A stretch of 64,000 nucleotides of DNA from Yersinia canariae (GTDB taxonomy: Bacteria > Pseudomonadota > Gammaproteobacteria > Enterobacterales > Enterobacteriaceae): positions 4,340,001 to 4,404,000 of the forward strand of contig NZ_CP043727.1 of NCBI RefSeq assembly GCF_009831415.1. The letters run 5' to 3'. Numbering within the stretch: the stretch's first letter is position 1; every line of letters starts with the position of its first letter. A program made the translations under genes and the position numbers. Under the pieces are notes generated by a model that saw nothing but the letters and a program-made list of their open reading frames with translations, searched no databases and was not told the DNA's origin. Positions 45,987 through 54,183 of the stretch are shown here, piece by piece.

Positions 45987-46861
45987 TGTTGTGCTCCATA
46001 CCAAGGCGTTAACCGGCGTTGAATCGCCCGTAAACTTAATTCCATACCAAAAGCGATGATGGCAATCACACTGATGCCCGCAATCACGACATCGGTCGCC
46101 AGAAACTCACCGGCAGATTGCACCATAAAGCCCAATCCCCGAGTGGCGGCAATTAACTCAGCAGCCACCAGTGTCGACCAACCGACACCCAAACCAATGC
46201 GAACACCGGTTAGGATTTCCGGTAATGCGCTGGGCAGGATGACAAACCATAAAACCTGCCAACGGCTGGCCCCCAATGCCCGGGCAGCTCTCACTCGCAC
46301 CTGTGCGACACTGCGCACTCCCGCCACCGCAGCCAAGGTTATCGGTGCGAATATTGCCAGATAAATCAACAGGATTTTTGAGGTTTCGCCGATACCGAAC
46401 CAAATGACCATCAATGGTAAATAGGCCAAAGGCGGCACCGGCCGATAAATTTCAATAAGCGGGTCCAGCACGCCGCGCACCGTGCTACTCAGCCCCATGG
46501 CAATCCCAGTGGGGACACCAAGTGCGACAGCCGCTAACAGCGCAATTAAAATCCGCCCTAAACTGGCCGCCAAATGCTGCCATAGCGTGGCATCCATAAA
46601 CCCCTGCGGGCTGGCAATCACCAGTAACTGCTGCAAAACCTGCTGTGGCGCGGGTAGAAATAGTGGGCTGATAAGCTGGAGAGCCGTGATAGCCCACCAG
46701 AGCGCCACCACACTCACCAGTGTGGCGATGCTGAGCCATAACCCTTTAGCCGGTGATCGGCGGGTTATCTTTTTCGTCGCGGTGCGCGCGGTATCTGACG
46801 CCAGCACGGGGGCCACTTGCGGGCGTAAATTGCCGTTACGTAATGTACTGTGCAGGCTCAT
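45983..46861 (-). CDS. tauC: Taurine ABC transporter permease
   Basis: This 292-residue inner-membrane permease has about six helices and the EAA loop that meets TauB ([28 protein letters not shown]). The N-terminus is some 17 residues longer than in E. coli TauC (275). It overlaps tauB and tauD by 4 bp each, as expected for a tightly coupled operon. Confidence 0.96.
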   Translation of the reverse strand: MSLHSTLRNGNLRPQVAPVLASDTARTATKKITRRSPAKGLWLSIATLVSVVALWWAITALQLISPLFLPAPQQVLQQLLVIASPQGFMDATLWQHLAASLGRILIALLAAVALGVPTGIAMGLSSTVRGVLDPLIEIYRPVPPLAYLPLMVIWFGIGETSKILLIYLAIFAPITLAAVAGVRSVAQVRVRAARALGASRWQVLWFVILPSALPEILTGVRIGLGVGWSTLVAAELIAATRGLGFMVQSAGEFLATDVVIAGISVIAIIAFGMELSLRAIQRRLTPWYGAQQ

Positions 46862-47625
46862 ATCAGGGCCTCCCGCTGTTGGAAGACTTTACCCAGCACA
46901 TATTCGCGGCGGGCGATAAATTCAGGGTCAGACTTAATGCTGCGGCAAGCTTCGCCATCGGCATAGCGCTGGCCAAAGTTCAGTGATAACCGCTCCACGA
47001 CCTGACCCGGCCCCGGCGACAGCAACAGCAGTTCGCTGGCCAGGAATACCGCCTCTTCAATATCGTGGGTAATCAATAGAATTTGTTTGCCAGTATCGCG
47101 CCAGATAGTCAGCAACAACTCTTGCATCTGTTCGCGGGTAAAAGCATCCAGTGCGCCGAACGGCTCATCGAGCAGTAATAAACGCGGGTCCACGGCCAGC
47201 GCACGAGCAATCCCCACTCGCTGGCGCATCCCTCCGGAGAGCTGCCAAATAAAATGATGTTCAAAACCGGCCAATCCCACCCGATTAAGCATTTTCAGTG
47301 CAGTTGCCCGCCGCTGTTGCTTGCTTAACCCGGCCAGTTGCAGGCCAAACTCGACATTACTGACCACATCGCGCCACGGCAGTAAACCCTCATGCTGGAA
47401 CACCACTCCCCGCTCGGCGCTGGGGCCGTGAACCGGAATATTATCCAGAGTGATGCTGCCAGCTGAAGGCTCCATAAATCCTGCAATTAAATTTAGCAAA
47501 GTGGTTTTGCCGCAACCTGATGGCCCCAATACCACGACCAACTGTCCGGATGCGATTTGCAATGACACATCCTGTAAGGCCGGTTTGCCCTGATATTCAG
47601 CCCACAGGCCGCTGACGTTTAGCAT
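46858..47625 (-). CDS. tauB: Taurine ABC transporter ATPase
   Basis: This 255-residue cytoplasmic ATPase powers taurine import. Walker A is GPSGCGKT at 34-41, the signature is [15 protein letters not shown] and Walker B is [12 protein letters not shown]. It shares the NitT/TauT family pattern, and the full tau neighbourhood decides the substrate. It lies 8 bp after tauA. Confidence 0.97.
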   Translation of the reverse strand: MLNVSGLWAEYQGKPALQDVSLQIASGQLVVVLGPSGCGKTTLLNLIAGFMEPSAGSITLDNIPVHGPSAERGVVFQHEGLLPWRDVVSNVEFGLQLAGLSKQQRRATALKMLNRVGLAGFEHHFIWQLSGGMRQRVGIARALAVDPRLLLLDEPFGALDAFTREQMQELLLTIWRDTGKQILLITHDIEEAVFLASELLLLSPGPGQVVERLSLNFGQRYADGEACRSIKSDPEFIARREYVLGKVFQQREALI

Positions 47626-47633
47626 GATGTCTC

Positions 47634-48662
47634 CTAGGACTGCGGCGCGGCCTGAACGTCTTTCACAAAGCGGTCAGTAACAAAATCACGATAATCACTG
47701 GCGACCTGCGGGATCTTGCCCTGCTCTTTCAGGAATGCTGCGGTATCACGGATAGCTTGATCCACCGGCTGGCCCAACTGGGTTATCTGGTCAGCAACCG
47801 GCAGGTAAGTATTGCCTTTTACCAATTCCGGCACCTGCTCGGCCGGCACCCCACTTAAGCGCGCAAGCTGGCTCAGATGCTGTGGGTTTTTAAGCCATTG
47901 TTCAGGTTGTGCCAGATAAGCCCCTTGAGCAGCCAGAGCACTGCGGGCAAAGGCCGTCACCACTTCAGGATGCGCTTGGGCAAAATCTTTGCGTACCACC
48001 CAAACATCCAGTGTTGGTGCGCCCCATTGCCCTACTTGCGCGGAATCAGTCAGGACAGTGCCGGTTTTGGCTAATTCGTTAACAGCGGGCGCCCAAACAT
48101 ACGCGCCGTCAATATCACCACGTTGCCAGGCCGCCGCGATAGCGGGGGGTTGTAAGTTCACAATAGTGACCTGATCCGGCTTGATGTCCCAATGCTTTAG
48201 GGCAGCCAGTAAGCTGTAATGCGTGGTGGAGATAAACGGCACCGCAATGCGTTTACCGATTAAATCCTGAGGAGTTTTGATCTCTTTTTTGACGACTAAT
48301 GCTTCAGAGCTACCCAGCTGGGAGGCCAGTAAAAACACTTCAATCGGGACATTCTGGCTGGCGGCAACCGCTAATGGGCTGGAGCCGATGTTACCAATCT
48401 GCACATCACCCGAAGCCAGTGCCCTGACGACACTGGAGCCGCTATCAAATTTGCGCCAGTCCACATTGGCACCGGAAAGCTTAGCAAAGCTGTTATCCGC
48501 TTGGGCGACCTTGGCCGGCTCGGCAGAGGTTTGGTAGGCGACGGTCACATCAACCGCGTGTGCATTGGCCATCACCAATGACAGGGCCAGCAGTGCCCCA
48601 CCGGATCGCAAAAAGCCGTGTGCTGCGCTGGCAAGATTCACAGAAGAAAAGGTTGTCGCCAT
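47634..48662 (-). CDS. tauA: Taurine-binding periplasmic protein
   Basis: This 342-residue protein captures taurine in the periplasm and passes it to TauBC. The signal sequence is long: a positively charged start, then [13 protein letters not shown], with cleavage near residue 36. The mature part [23 protein letters not shown] and the [18 protein letters not shown] region match E. coli TauA. The ATG at 48662 has GGAGTG upstream. In E. coli the operon is activated by Cbl and CysB; the 48663-48848 spacer should hold those sites, but I cannot place them. Confidence 0.96.
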   Translation of the reverse strand: MATTFSSVNLASAAHGFLRSGGALLALSLVMANAHAVDVTVAYQTSAEPAKVAQADNSFAKLSGANVDWRKFDSGSSVVRALASGDVQIGNIGSSPLAVAASQNVPIEVFLLASQLGSSEALVVKKEIKTPQDLIGKRIAVPFISTTHYSLLAALKHWDIKPDQVTIVNLQPPAIAAAWQRGDIDGAYVWAPAVNELAKTGTVLTDSAQVGQWGAPTLDVWVVRKDFAQAHPEVVTAFARSALAAQGAYLAQPEQWLKNPQHLSQLARLSGVPAEQVPELVKGNTYLPVADQITQLGQPVDQAIRDTAAFLKEQGKIPQVASDYRDFVTDRFVKDVQAAPQS

Positions 48663-48848
48663 GGGTTCACTCCGCTCAGTTAACAGTGTCATTCGCTATT
48701 ATTGCGACCCTCAGCACACTCGGGGCGCTGAGATGACAGTGATACCTGAAGGAGTAACATGGCAAAAGGAATAAAAAATTATTCTTTATTCCTTTAGGAA
48801 ATAACAAATCCGCTAAGAACTGAATCCTTATCTGCAACAAACAGTTAA

Positions 48849-49634
48849 CTAAAGGGATATTTCGCCTTTGAGGAAAATGCGGGATTCACCGGAAATAAAA
48901 GTGCGATCTCCCGCTAACGTGCAGAATAACTCTCCGCCTCGCACGGAGATCTGGCGAGCATGGAGCGATGCCCTGCCCAATCGCGCCACCCAATACGGCA
49001 TTAATGTGCAATGGGCCGAACCGGTAACCGGATCTTCATTACTGCTCAAGGTGAAATAGCGCGAAACAAAATCCACCTCATCACCCGGTGCCGTCACAAT
49101 CACACCCCGGCCAGTATAGGCAATCAGTGCCACCAAATCCGGCTGTAACTGGCGAACCTGCTGCTCATTGTCCAGCACCACCAGCAGAGACTTCGCCTGC
49201 CATACCTGTTGAATATCCACACCGAGCAAGATTTTCAGTTCAGCCGAAATCGCGATTTGCTCTGGGGGCAATGCAGGGAAATCCAGTGACAATCGGCCAA
49301 AGTTATCCGCATCGCGCTTCACATGTAAATCGCCGCTGGCGCTGCGAAAGCAAATATCATGCAAACCGGGGTTCACCAAATTGAACATCACATGCGCCGC
49401 CGCCAAAGTGCCGTGACCACATAAATCCACTTCACGTTCTGGGGTAAACCACCGAATCGCCGACTTATCCCCTTCATCCCAGACAAAACTGGTTTCCGGC
49501 AAATTAATCTCAGCGGCAATACGTTGCATTTGTTCTGTCGACAGCGGCTTTTTCAGCAAATACACCCCGGCCGGATTACCGGATAATCCTGTGCCGATAA
49601 ATGCATCAACATGAAAATAGTTATAAGCCATCAA
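48849..49634 (-). CDS. PhzF family isomerase/epimerase-like protein
   Basis: This 261-residue protein has the two-lobed diaminopimelate-epimerase fold of the PhzF family. It begins YNYFHVDAFIGTGLSGNPAGV, has the putative acid-base residue Glu47 in INLPETSF, then DLCGHGTLAAAH and, in the second lobe, DPVTGSAHC. PhzF itself isomerises an intermediate in phenazine synthesis, but no phenazine genes are present, so the substrate is unknown. It follows the LysE-type gene by 35 bp and is probably cotranscribed with it. Confidence 0.88.
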   Translation of the reverse strand: MMAYNYFHVDAFIGTGLSGNPAGVYLLKKPLSTEQMQRIAAEINLPETSFVWDEGDKSAIRWFTPEREVDLCGHGTLAAAHVMFNLVNPGLHDICFRSASGDLHVKRDADNFGRLSLDFPALPPEQIAISAELKILLGVDIQQVWQAKSLLVVLDNEQQVRQLQPDLVALIAYTGRGVIVTAPGDEVDFVSRYFTLSSNEDPVTGSAHCTLMPYWVARLGRASLHARQISVRGGELFCTLAGDRTFISGESRIFLKGEISL

Positions 49635-49669
49635 TTAGCTCCGGTGATTAATCAATGTAAAATCATTAA

Positions 49670-50272
49670 TTAGTGCCAAATCAATAGCACACAGGCCGCG
49701 GTCAGCAAACCCATCGAGATATTAAATGTGAACCAAGCCCGGCGGCTGCGCAGCAAGCGGCCAATCAAAGAGCCAAAACCCAGCCAAATAATACCGGCCA
49801 CCAGATTCACCATAAACATGCCAAGACTTATCATTAAGATGGAATGATTATAAGCCACACCCGCCATGCTGAAGCTGGCAACGGAGCCTAATCCCATCAG
49901 CCATGCTTTTGGATTAAGAAACTGTAATAACCATCCCTGATACAAACGCAGCGGTTTTGGCGGTGCAATATTGGTTTCTAATTTTTCATAGGCCGAAGTG
50001 GCAATTTTCCATGCCAGCCACAGTAGATAAAGACTCCCGAGAATTTTCAGAATTAAGTGCAAAGAGGGATAGATCAAAATCAGGCCACCGACCCCAAATG
50101 CCACCAGTAACAGCATACTCTGCATGCCTAACATAATGCCTAACATCAACCAGATAGACCGCATAAAGCCGAAATTGGCTCCGGCTGAGGTTAATAACAT
50201 ATTGTTTGGGCCGGGGGTAATTGCAGCAACCCAGAGAAAACCTACCATTGAAAGAAATAAACTCAGTTCCAT
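49670..50272 (-). CDS. LysE/RhtB family amino acid exporter
   Basis: This 200-residue inner-membrane protein has about six helices. The family motif is GFLWVAAITPGPNNMLL near the N-terminus, and the C-terminal FLNPKAWLM segment is also typical. Exporters of this family remove amino acids or derivatives; the substrate is unknown. The start at 50272 (MELSLFLSMVG) matches the family; the upstream frame extends through the divergent region shared with yheT. Pairing with a PhzF-like enzyme suggests that the enzyme's substrate or product is exported, as inference. Confidence 0.88.
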   Translation of the reverse strand: MELSLFLSMVGFLWVAAITPGPNNMLLTSAGANFGFMRSIWLMLGIMLGMQSMLLLVAFGVGGLILIYPSLHLILKILGSLYLLWLAWKIATSAYEKLETNIAPPKPLRLYQGWLLQFLNPKAWLMGLGSVASFSMAGVAYNHSILMISLGMFMVNLVAGIIWLGFGSLIGRLLRSRRAWFTFNISMGLLTAACVLLIWH

Positions 50273-50355
50273 GAGACGGGTGCCTCTCACCCAAAATGAT
50301 GCGCGATATACCCATGAAGCTAACAGTGTGCTATTGATCACACAAGAGCAACGAC

Positions 50356-51354
50356 ATGATTTCCATTCATCATATGTATGAAATATTTCGCCCGCTGGCC
50401 GGTGCCAGCAACCCACACCTTCAAACACTGCTGCCACGGCTTGTGAGGCGACGTGTGCAACTGCGGCCGTTTTGGCAACGGCTGGAATTGCCCGATGGGG
50501 ACTTTGTCGACCTGGCCTGGAGTGAAAATCCTGAGCTGGCGCGCGATAAACCCAGAGTGGTGCTATTCCACGGGTTGGAAGGAAATTTTTACAGCCCTTA
50601 TGCCCATGGTTTACTGCACGCTTGGCAAGCCAAAGGGTGGTTGGGGGTAGTCATGCATTTTCGTGGATGCAGTGGAGAACCTAATCGCAAGTCTCGCATT
50701 TATCACTCCGGTGAAACAGAAGATGCGCGTTTCTTCCTGCGCTGGCTGCGGGAAAACTATGGTCAGGTGCCAACGGCCGCTGTCGGCGTCTCTTTGGGGG
50801 GCAATATGTTAGCTTGCTATCTGGCACAGCAAGGGCGCGATAGTTTATTAGAGGCCGCCGTGGTGGTTTCTGCCCCCCTGATGCTCGAACCTTGCGCGAA
50901 TCGAATGGATCAAGGTTTCTCACGTGTTTATCAGCGCTATTTGTTGAATCAGCTCAAGTTAAATGCCACTCGTAAGCTGTTGCATTACCCCGGAAGCCTG
51001 CCGTTGAATCTGGCGCAATTGAAAGGGCTGCGGCGAATCAAAGAGTTTGATGATGTCATAACGGCGAAAATACATGGCTTCAATGATGCACTGGATTACT
51101 ATCGGCGTTGCAGCGCTTTGCCACTGCTACCGCAAATTACAACGCCATTGCTTATCATTCATGCTAATGATGACCCATTCATGACGGCCGACGTTATCCC
51201 CAACCGGCAGGAATTACCAAGTAACATTGATTATCAGTTAACTGAGCATGGCGGCCATGTCGGATTTGTCGGCGGCTCATTAAAACACCCACAAATGTGG
51301 TTGGAACAACGTATTCCAGCCTGGCTTTCCCCCTATTTGGAGCAACAGTCATGA
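50356..51354 (+). CDS. yheT: YheT family alpha/beta hydrolase
   Basis: This 332-residue hydrolase of the AB-hydrolase 4 (EMB8-like) family has an N-terminal [18 protein letters not shown] motif. The nucleophile elbow is VGVSLGGNM, the acid lies in HANDDPFM and the catalytic histidine in EHGGHVGF. The natural substrate is unknown; relatives act on esters. I start at ATG 50356; the next Met, 50374, has no ribosome site. Its stop codon overlaps the yheU ATG. Confidence 0.92.
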   Translation: MISIHHMYEIFRPLAGASNPHLQTLLPRLVRRRVQLRPFWQRLELPDGDFVDLAWSENPELARDKPRVVLFHGLEGNFYSPYAHGLLHAWQAKGWLGVVMHFRGCSGEPNRKSRIYHSGETEDARFFLRWLRENYGQVPTAAVGVSLGGNMLACYLAQQGRDSLLEAAVVVSAPLMLEPCANRMDQGFSRVYQRYLLNQLKLNATRKLLHYPGSLPLNLAQLKGLRRIKEFDDVITAKIHGFNDALDYYRRCSALPLLPQITTPLLIIHANDDPFMTADVIPNRQELPSNIDYQLTEHGGHVGFVGGSLKHPQMWLEQRIPAWLSPYLEQQS

Positions 51355-51587
51355 TTATCCCCTGGCAGCAAGTCGATAGTGAAACACTGGATAATCTGCT
51401 TGAAACCTTTGTGTTACGTGAAGGCACCGATTACGGCGAGCAAGAGCGCTCATTGGCACAAAAAGTCGAAGATGTGCGCCGCCAATTAGTGAGTCGTGAG
51501 GCGGTATTAGTGTGGTCTGAACTACACGAAACCATCAATATTATGCCGCGTGGTGCATTTCGTGCCGGGGCAGAAGAGTTGCCATAA
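51351..51587 (+). CDS. yheU: YheU family protein
   Basis: This 78-residue acidic protein begins [18 protein letters not shown], with the conserved [13 protein letters not shown] and [15 protein letters not shown] segments. The function is unknown. The ATG at 51351 overlaps the yheT stop codon (ATGA). It ends a few residues longer than the 72-residue E. coli protein. Confidence 0.93.
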   Translation: MIIPWQQVDSETLDNLLETFVLREGTDYGEQERSLAQKVEDVRRQLVSREAVLVWSELHETINIMPRGAFRAGAEELP

Positions 51588-51729
51588 CCCTCGCGTTGTC
51601 GCCACACTCTTCGAGTAAAATCAGAGTGACAAGCTGGACACTTTGCCCTAAAAATAGCCATTAACGATAAAAAAACAGCCAATTTCAGCCTGTCCACTGA
51701 GGATCTAACCCCATGGAGTTACAGCTAAT

Positions 51730-52599
51730 ATGTCAATTAAACATCCGGTTATAGCCGTTACCGGCTCAAGTGGCGCAGGAACCACGACCACCAGTTTGGC
51801 GTTTCGCAAAATTTTCCAGCAATTGAATATTCGCGCGGCACAAATTGAAGGTGACAGTTTCCACCGCTACACTCGCCCGGAAATGGATGCCGCCATCCGT
51901 AAAGCGCGGGATCAAGGCCGACATATCAGCTATTTTGGCCCAGAAGCCAATGATTTTGGTCAGTTGGAAGAAAGTGTGTCCCAATACGGTGAGCACGGAA
52001 CCGGGCGCTCACGTAAGTATTTGCATACCTATGATGAAGCCGTGCCCTATAACCAGATTCCCGGCACATTCACTCCTTGGGAGTCGCTACCCGAGCCGAC
52101 TGATGTGCTGTTTTATGAAGGCCTGCACGGCGGGGTCGTGACTGAACATCATGATGTCGCGAAACATGTAGATTTGCTGGTTGGCGTAGTCCCCATCGTT
52201 AACCTGGAGTGGATTCAGAAATTAGTCCGGGATACCGGCGAGCGCGGCCATTCCCGTGAAGCGGTCATGGATTCCGTGGTGCGCTCCATGGATGACTATA
52301 TTAACTACATCACCCCCCAGTTCTCGCGCACCCATATTAACTTCCAGCGGGTACCGACCGTCGATACCTCTAACCCATTTGCCGCCAAAGCCATTCCGTC
52401 ACTGGATGAAAGTTTTGTCGTCATTCATTTCCGGGGTTTGGATCAAATCGATTTTCCCTACTTACTGGCGATGCTACAGGGATCATTTATTTCAAATATC
52501 AATACATTGGTAGTCCCAGGCGGGAAGATGGGGCTGGCGATGGAGTTGATTATGGCGCCATTGGTGCAGCAATTGCTGGAAGGGAAAAAAATTGGTTAA
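51730..52599 (+). CDS. prkB: Phosphoribulokinase-like protein PrkB
   Basis: This 289-residue P-loop kinase resembles Calvin-cycle phosphoribulokinase and uridine kinase. The P-loop is TGSSGAGTTTTS (11-22), with later DSFHRYTRPEMD and YEGLHGG segments. E. coli PrkB has the same length. No ribulose bisphosphate carboxylase is present, so the true substrate is uncertain. It lies 142 bp after yheU, and an ERIC element follows its stop codon. Confidence 0.93.
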   Translation: MSIKHPVIAVTGSSGAGTTTTSLAFRKIFQQLNIRAAQIEGDSFHRYTRPEMDAAIRKARDQGRHISYFGPEANDFGQLEESVSQYGEHGTGRSRKYLHTYDEAVPYNQIPGTFTPWESLPEPTDVLFYEGLHGGVVTEHHDVAKHVDLLVGVVPIVNLEWIQKLVRDTGERGHSREAVMDSVVRSMDDYINYITPQFSRTHINFQRVPTVDTSNPFAAKAIPSLDESFVVIHFRGLDQIDFPYLLAMLQGSFISNINTLVVPGGKMGLAMELIMAPLVQQLLEGKKIG

Positions 52600-52601
52600 C
52601 A

Positions 52602-52732
52602 CTATCCCAATCCAAAGTCATTGGAGCTGCGGGTAGGCGGCAAGCGAACTCATCCCGATGAGCTTACATAAGTCAGTGATTCGGGTGAGCGAGCACAGCT
52701 AACAGCCCCGCAGCTTCAAGGACGAAGGGTTT
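52602..52732. repeat. ERIC (enterobacterial repetitive intergenic consensus) element
   Basis: This is an imperfect palindrome of about 130 bp filling the gap between convergent prkB and yhfA. The centre GAGCTTACATAAG, followed by TCAGTGATTCGGGTGAGCGAG, matches the ERIC core (canonical GAGCTTACATAAGTAAGTGACTGGGGTGAGCG). Outer arms AGCTGCGGG (52625-52633) and CCCGCAGCT (52707-52715) are complementary. ERICs are transcribed as hairpins and can affect mRNA stability of both neighbours. Confidence 0.88.
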
Positions 52733-52734
52733 GC

Positions 52735-53142
52735 TTAGGCGACTTCGCGGATTTCAAAACTGTGGGTAATGGTCGCCGCTTTGCCCAGCATCAGAGAAAC
52801 CGAGCAATATTTCTCAGCCGAAAGTTCAACCGCGCGCTCAACAATTTTATCGGTCAAGCCCTTGCCGCTGACAATAAAATGCAAGTTAATTTGCGTAAAC
52901 AGGCGCGGTGCCTCTTCTCGGCGCTGCGAAGTTAACGTCACTTCGCAATCGCGCACATCGTTACGGCCTTTTTGCAAAATGGAAACAACGTCAATTGCAC
53001 TACAGCCGCCTGCCGACATTAACAACATTTCCATCGGGCTTGGTGCTTTATCGCCCGCATTCCCATCCATTAAAACTTGATGGCCTGAAGCCGACTCACC
53101 CAAAAATGTCAGTCCCTCAACCCACTTTACACGTGCCTGCAT
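52735..53142 (-). CDS. yhfA: OsmC family protein YhfA
   Basis: This 135-residue protein has the OsmC/Ohr fold, with EMLLMSAGGCSAIDVVSILQKGR and a C-terminal AEKYCSVSLMLGKAATI. Both family cysteines (in GGCSA and KYCSV) are present, so thiol peroxidase chemistry is possible, but no substrate is known. It is divergent from crp across a 333-bp region and its end meets the ERIC element. Confidence 0.93.
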   Translation of the reverse strand: MQARVKWVEGLTFLGESASGHQVLMDGNAGDKAPSPMEMLLMSAGGCSAIDVVSILQKGRNDVRDCEVTLTSQRREEAPRLFTQINLHFIVSGKGLTDKIVERAVELSAEKYCSVSLMLGKAATITHSFEIREVA

Positions 53143-53475
53143 AACTCTTGCTCCCGGTTAAATTTTCTGGTTCAGACTACCCTTTCATTTACAAACTGGC
53201 AATGTAACCCGATGTTCATCATGCTGAAGCGATACAACACAAGACACTGGCCTCATCCTGTGCTACAAACAGAATCGAAAGTGTTGTTTCTAGAATTAAA
53301 TAGGGTAGCTTCTCAATACTCAGTGAAGGGTTTCTACCCGGTACGTATCTTGGCTATACCTTTCGGCAGTTGAGCAAATTAATATGCTAAATGAAAGTGT
53401 ATTTTATAAGCACGCCGTACAGGGAACTCTGAGCCCTGTTAATTAGGCAGCGATAACAACAGAGGATAACAGCGA
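53143..53475. promoter_or_regulatory. Divergent yhfA-crp regulatory region
   Basis: These 333 bp lie between yhfA (minus) and crp (plus) and have no gene. The last bases, GAGGATAACAGCG, form the crp ribosome site. In E. coli the region carries the crp promoters, CRP autoregulatory sites and Fis sites. I find no high-quality TGTGA-N6-TCACA site here, so I mark only the region. Confidence 0.6.
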
Positions 53476-54108
53476 ATGGTTCTCGGCAAGCCACAAACAG
53501 ACCCGACTCTCGAATGGTTCCTGTCTCATTGCCATATCCACAAATATCCATCGAAAAGTACGCTAATTCACCAAGGTGAAAAGGCCGAAACGCTTTACTA
53601 CATCGTGAAAGGCTCCGTTGCGGTGCTTATCAAAGATGAAGAAGGTAAAGAGATGATTCTCTCCTATCTAAACCAGGGAGATTTCATCGGCGAGCTTGGA
53701 TTATTTGAAGAAGGCCAAGAACGTAGTGCCTGGGTTAGAGCAAAAACCGCCTGTGAAGTGGCTGAAATTTCTTACAAAAAATTCCGTCAGTTGATTCAGG
53801 TAAATCCAGATATCTTGATGCGCCTGTCTTCACAAATGGCGAATCGCTTACAGATAACATCTGAGAAAGTGGGTAACCTTGCTTTCCTTGATGTCACTGG
53901 GCGCATTGCACAAACACTGCTTAATCTGGCAAAACAACCCGATGCCATGACCCACCCAGATGGGATGCAGATAAAGATTACCCGCCAGGAAATTGGTCAA
54001 ATCGTTGGCTGCTCCCGCGAAACGGTGGGGCGGATACTAAAAATGCTGGAAGATCAAAATCTGATCTCCGCACACGGTAAAACGATTGTCGTTTACGGCA
54101 CCCGTTAG
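53476..54108 (+). CDS. crp: cAMP receptor protein CRP
   Basis: This 210-residue global regulator binds cAMP and activates or represses catabolic genes by contacting the alpha subunit of RNA polymerase. The cyclic-nucleotide domain (about 10-120) has the cAMP ligands Glu73, Arg83, Ser84, Thr128 and Ser129 (counting Met1). The C-terminal winged helix carries Arg181, Glu182 and Arg186 (CSRETVGR) for TGTGA recognition. Compared with E. coli, the C-helix reads [10 protein letters not shown] instead of SAQMARRLQV; the cAMP-contacting Arg124 is kept. Confidence 0.98.
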   Translation: MVLGKPQTDPTLEWFLSHCHIHKYPSKSTLIHQGEKAETLYYIVKGSVAVLIKDEEGKEMILSYLNQGDFIGELGLFEEGQERSAWVRAKTACEVAEISYKKFRQLIQVNPDILMRLSSQMANRLQITSEKVGNLAFLDVTGRIAQTLLNLAKQPDAMTHPDGMQIKITRQEIGQIVGCSRETVGRILKMLEDQNLISAHGKTIVVYGTR

Positions 54109-54118
54109 TTCCCTATAA

Positions 54119-54150
54119 ACCAGTGCCGCTAACCCGGCACTGGTTTTCTT
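54119..54150 (+). terminator. crp terminator
   Basis: ACCAGTGCCG (54119-54128) pairs with CGGCACTGGT (54135-54144), a 10-bp GC-rich stem with a 6-nt loop, followed by TTTCTT. It lies 10 bp past the crp stop codon. Confidence 0.93.
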
Positions 54151-54183
54151 CATCTGTGTGATTAATAAACTCCTGGGGCCTAC

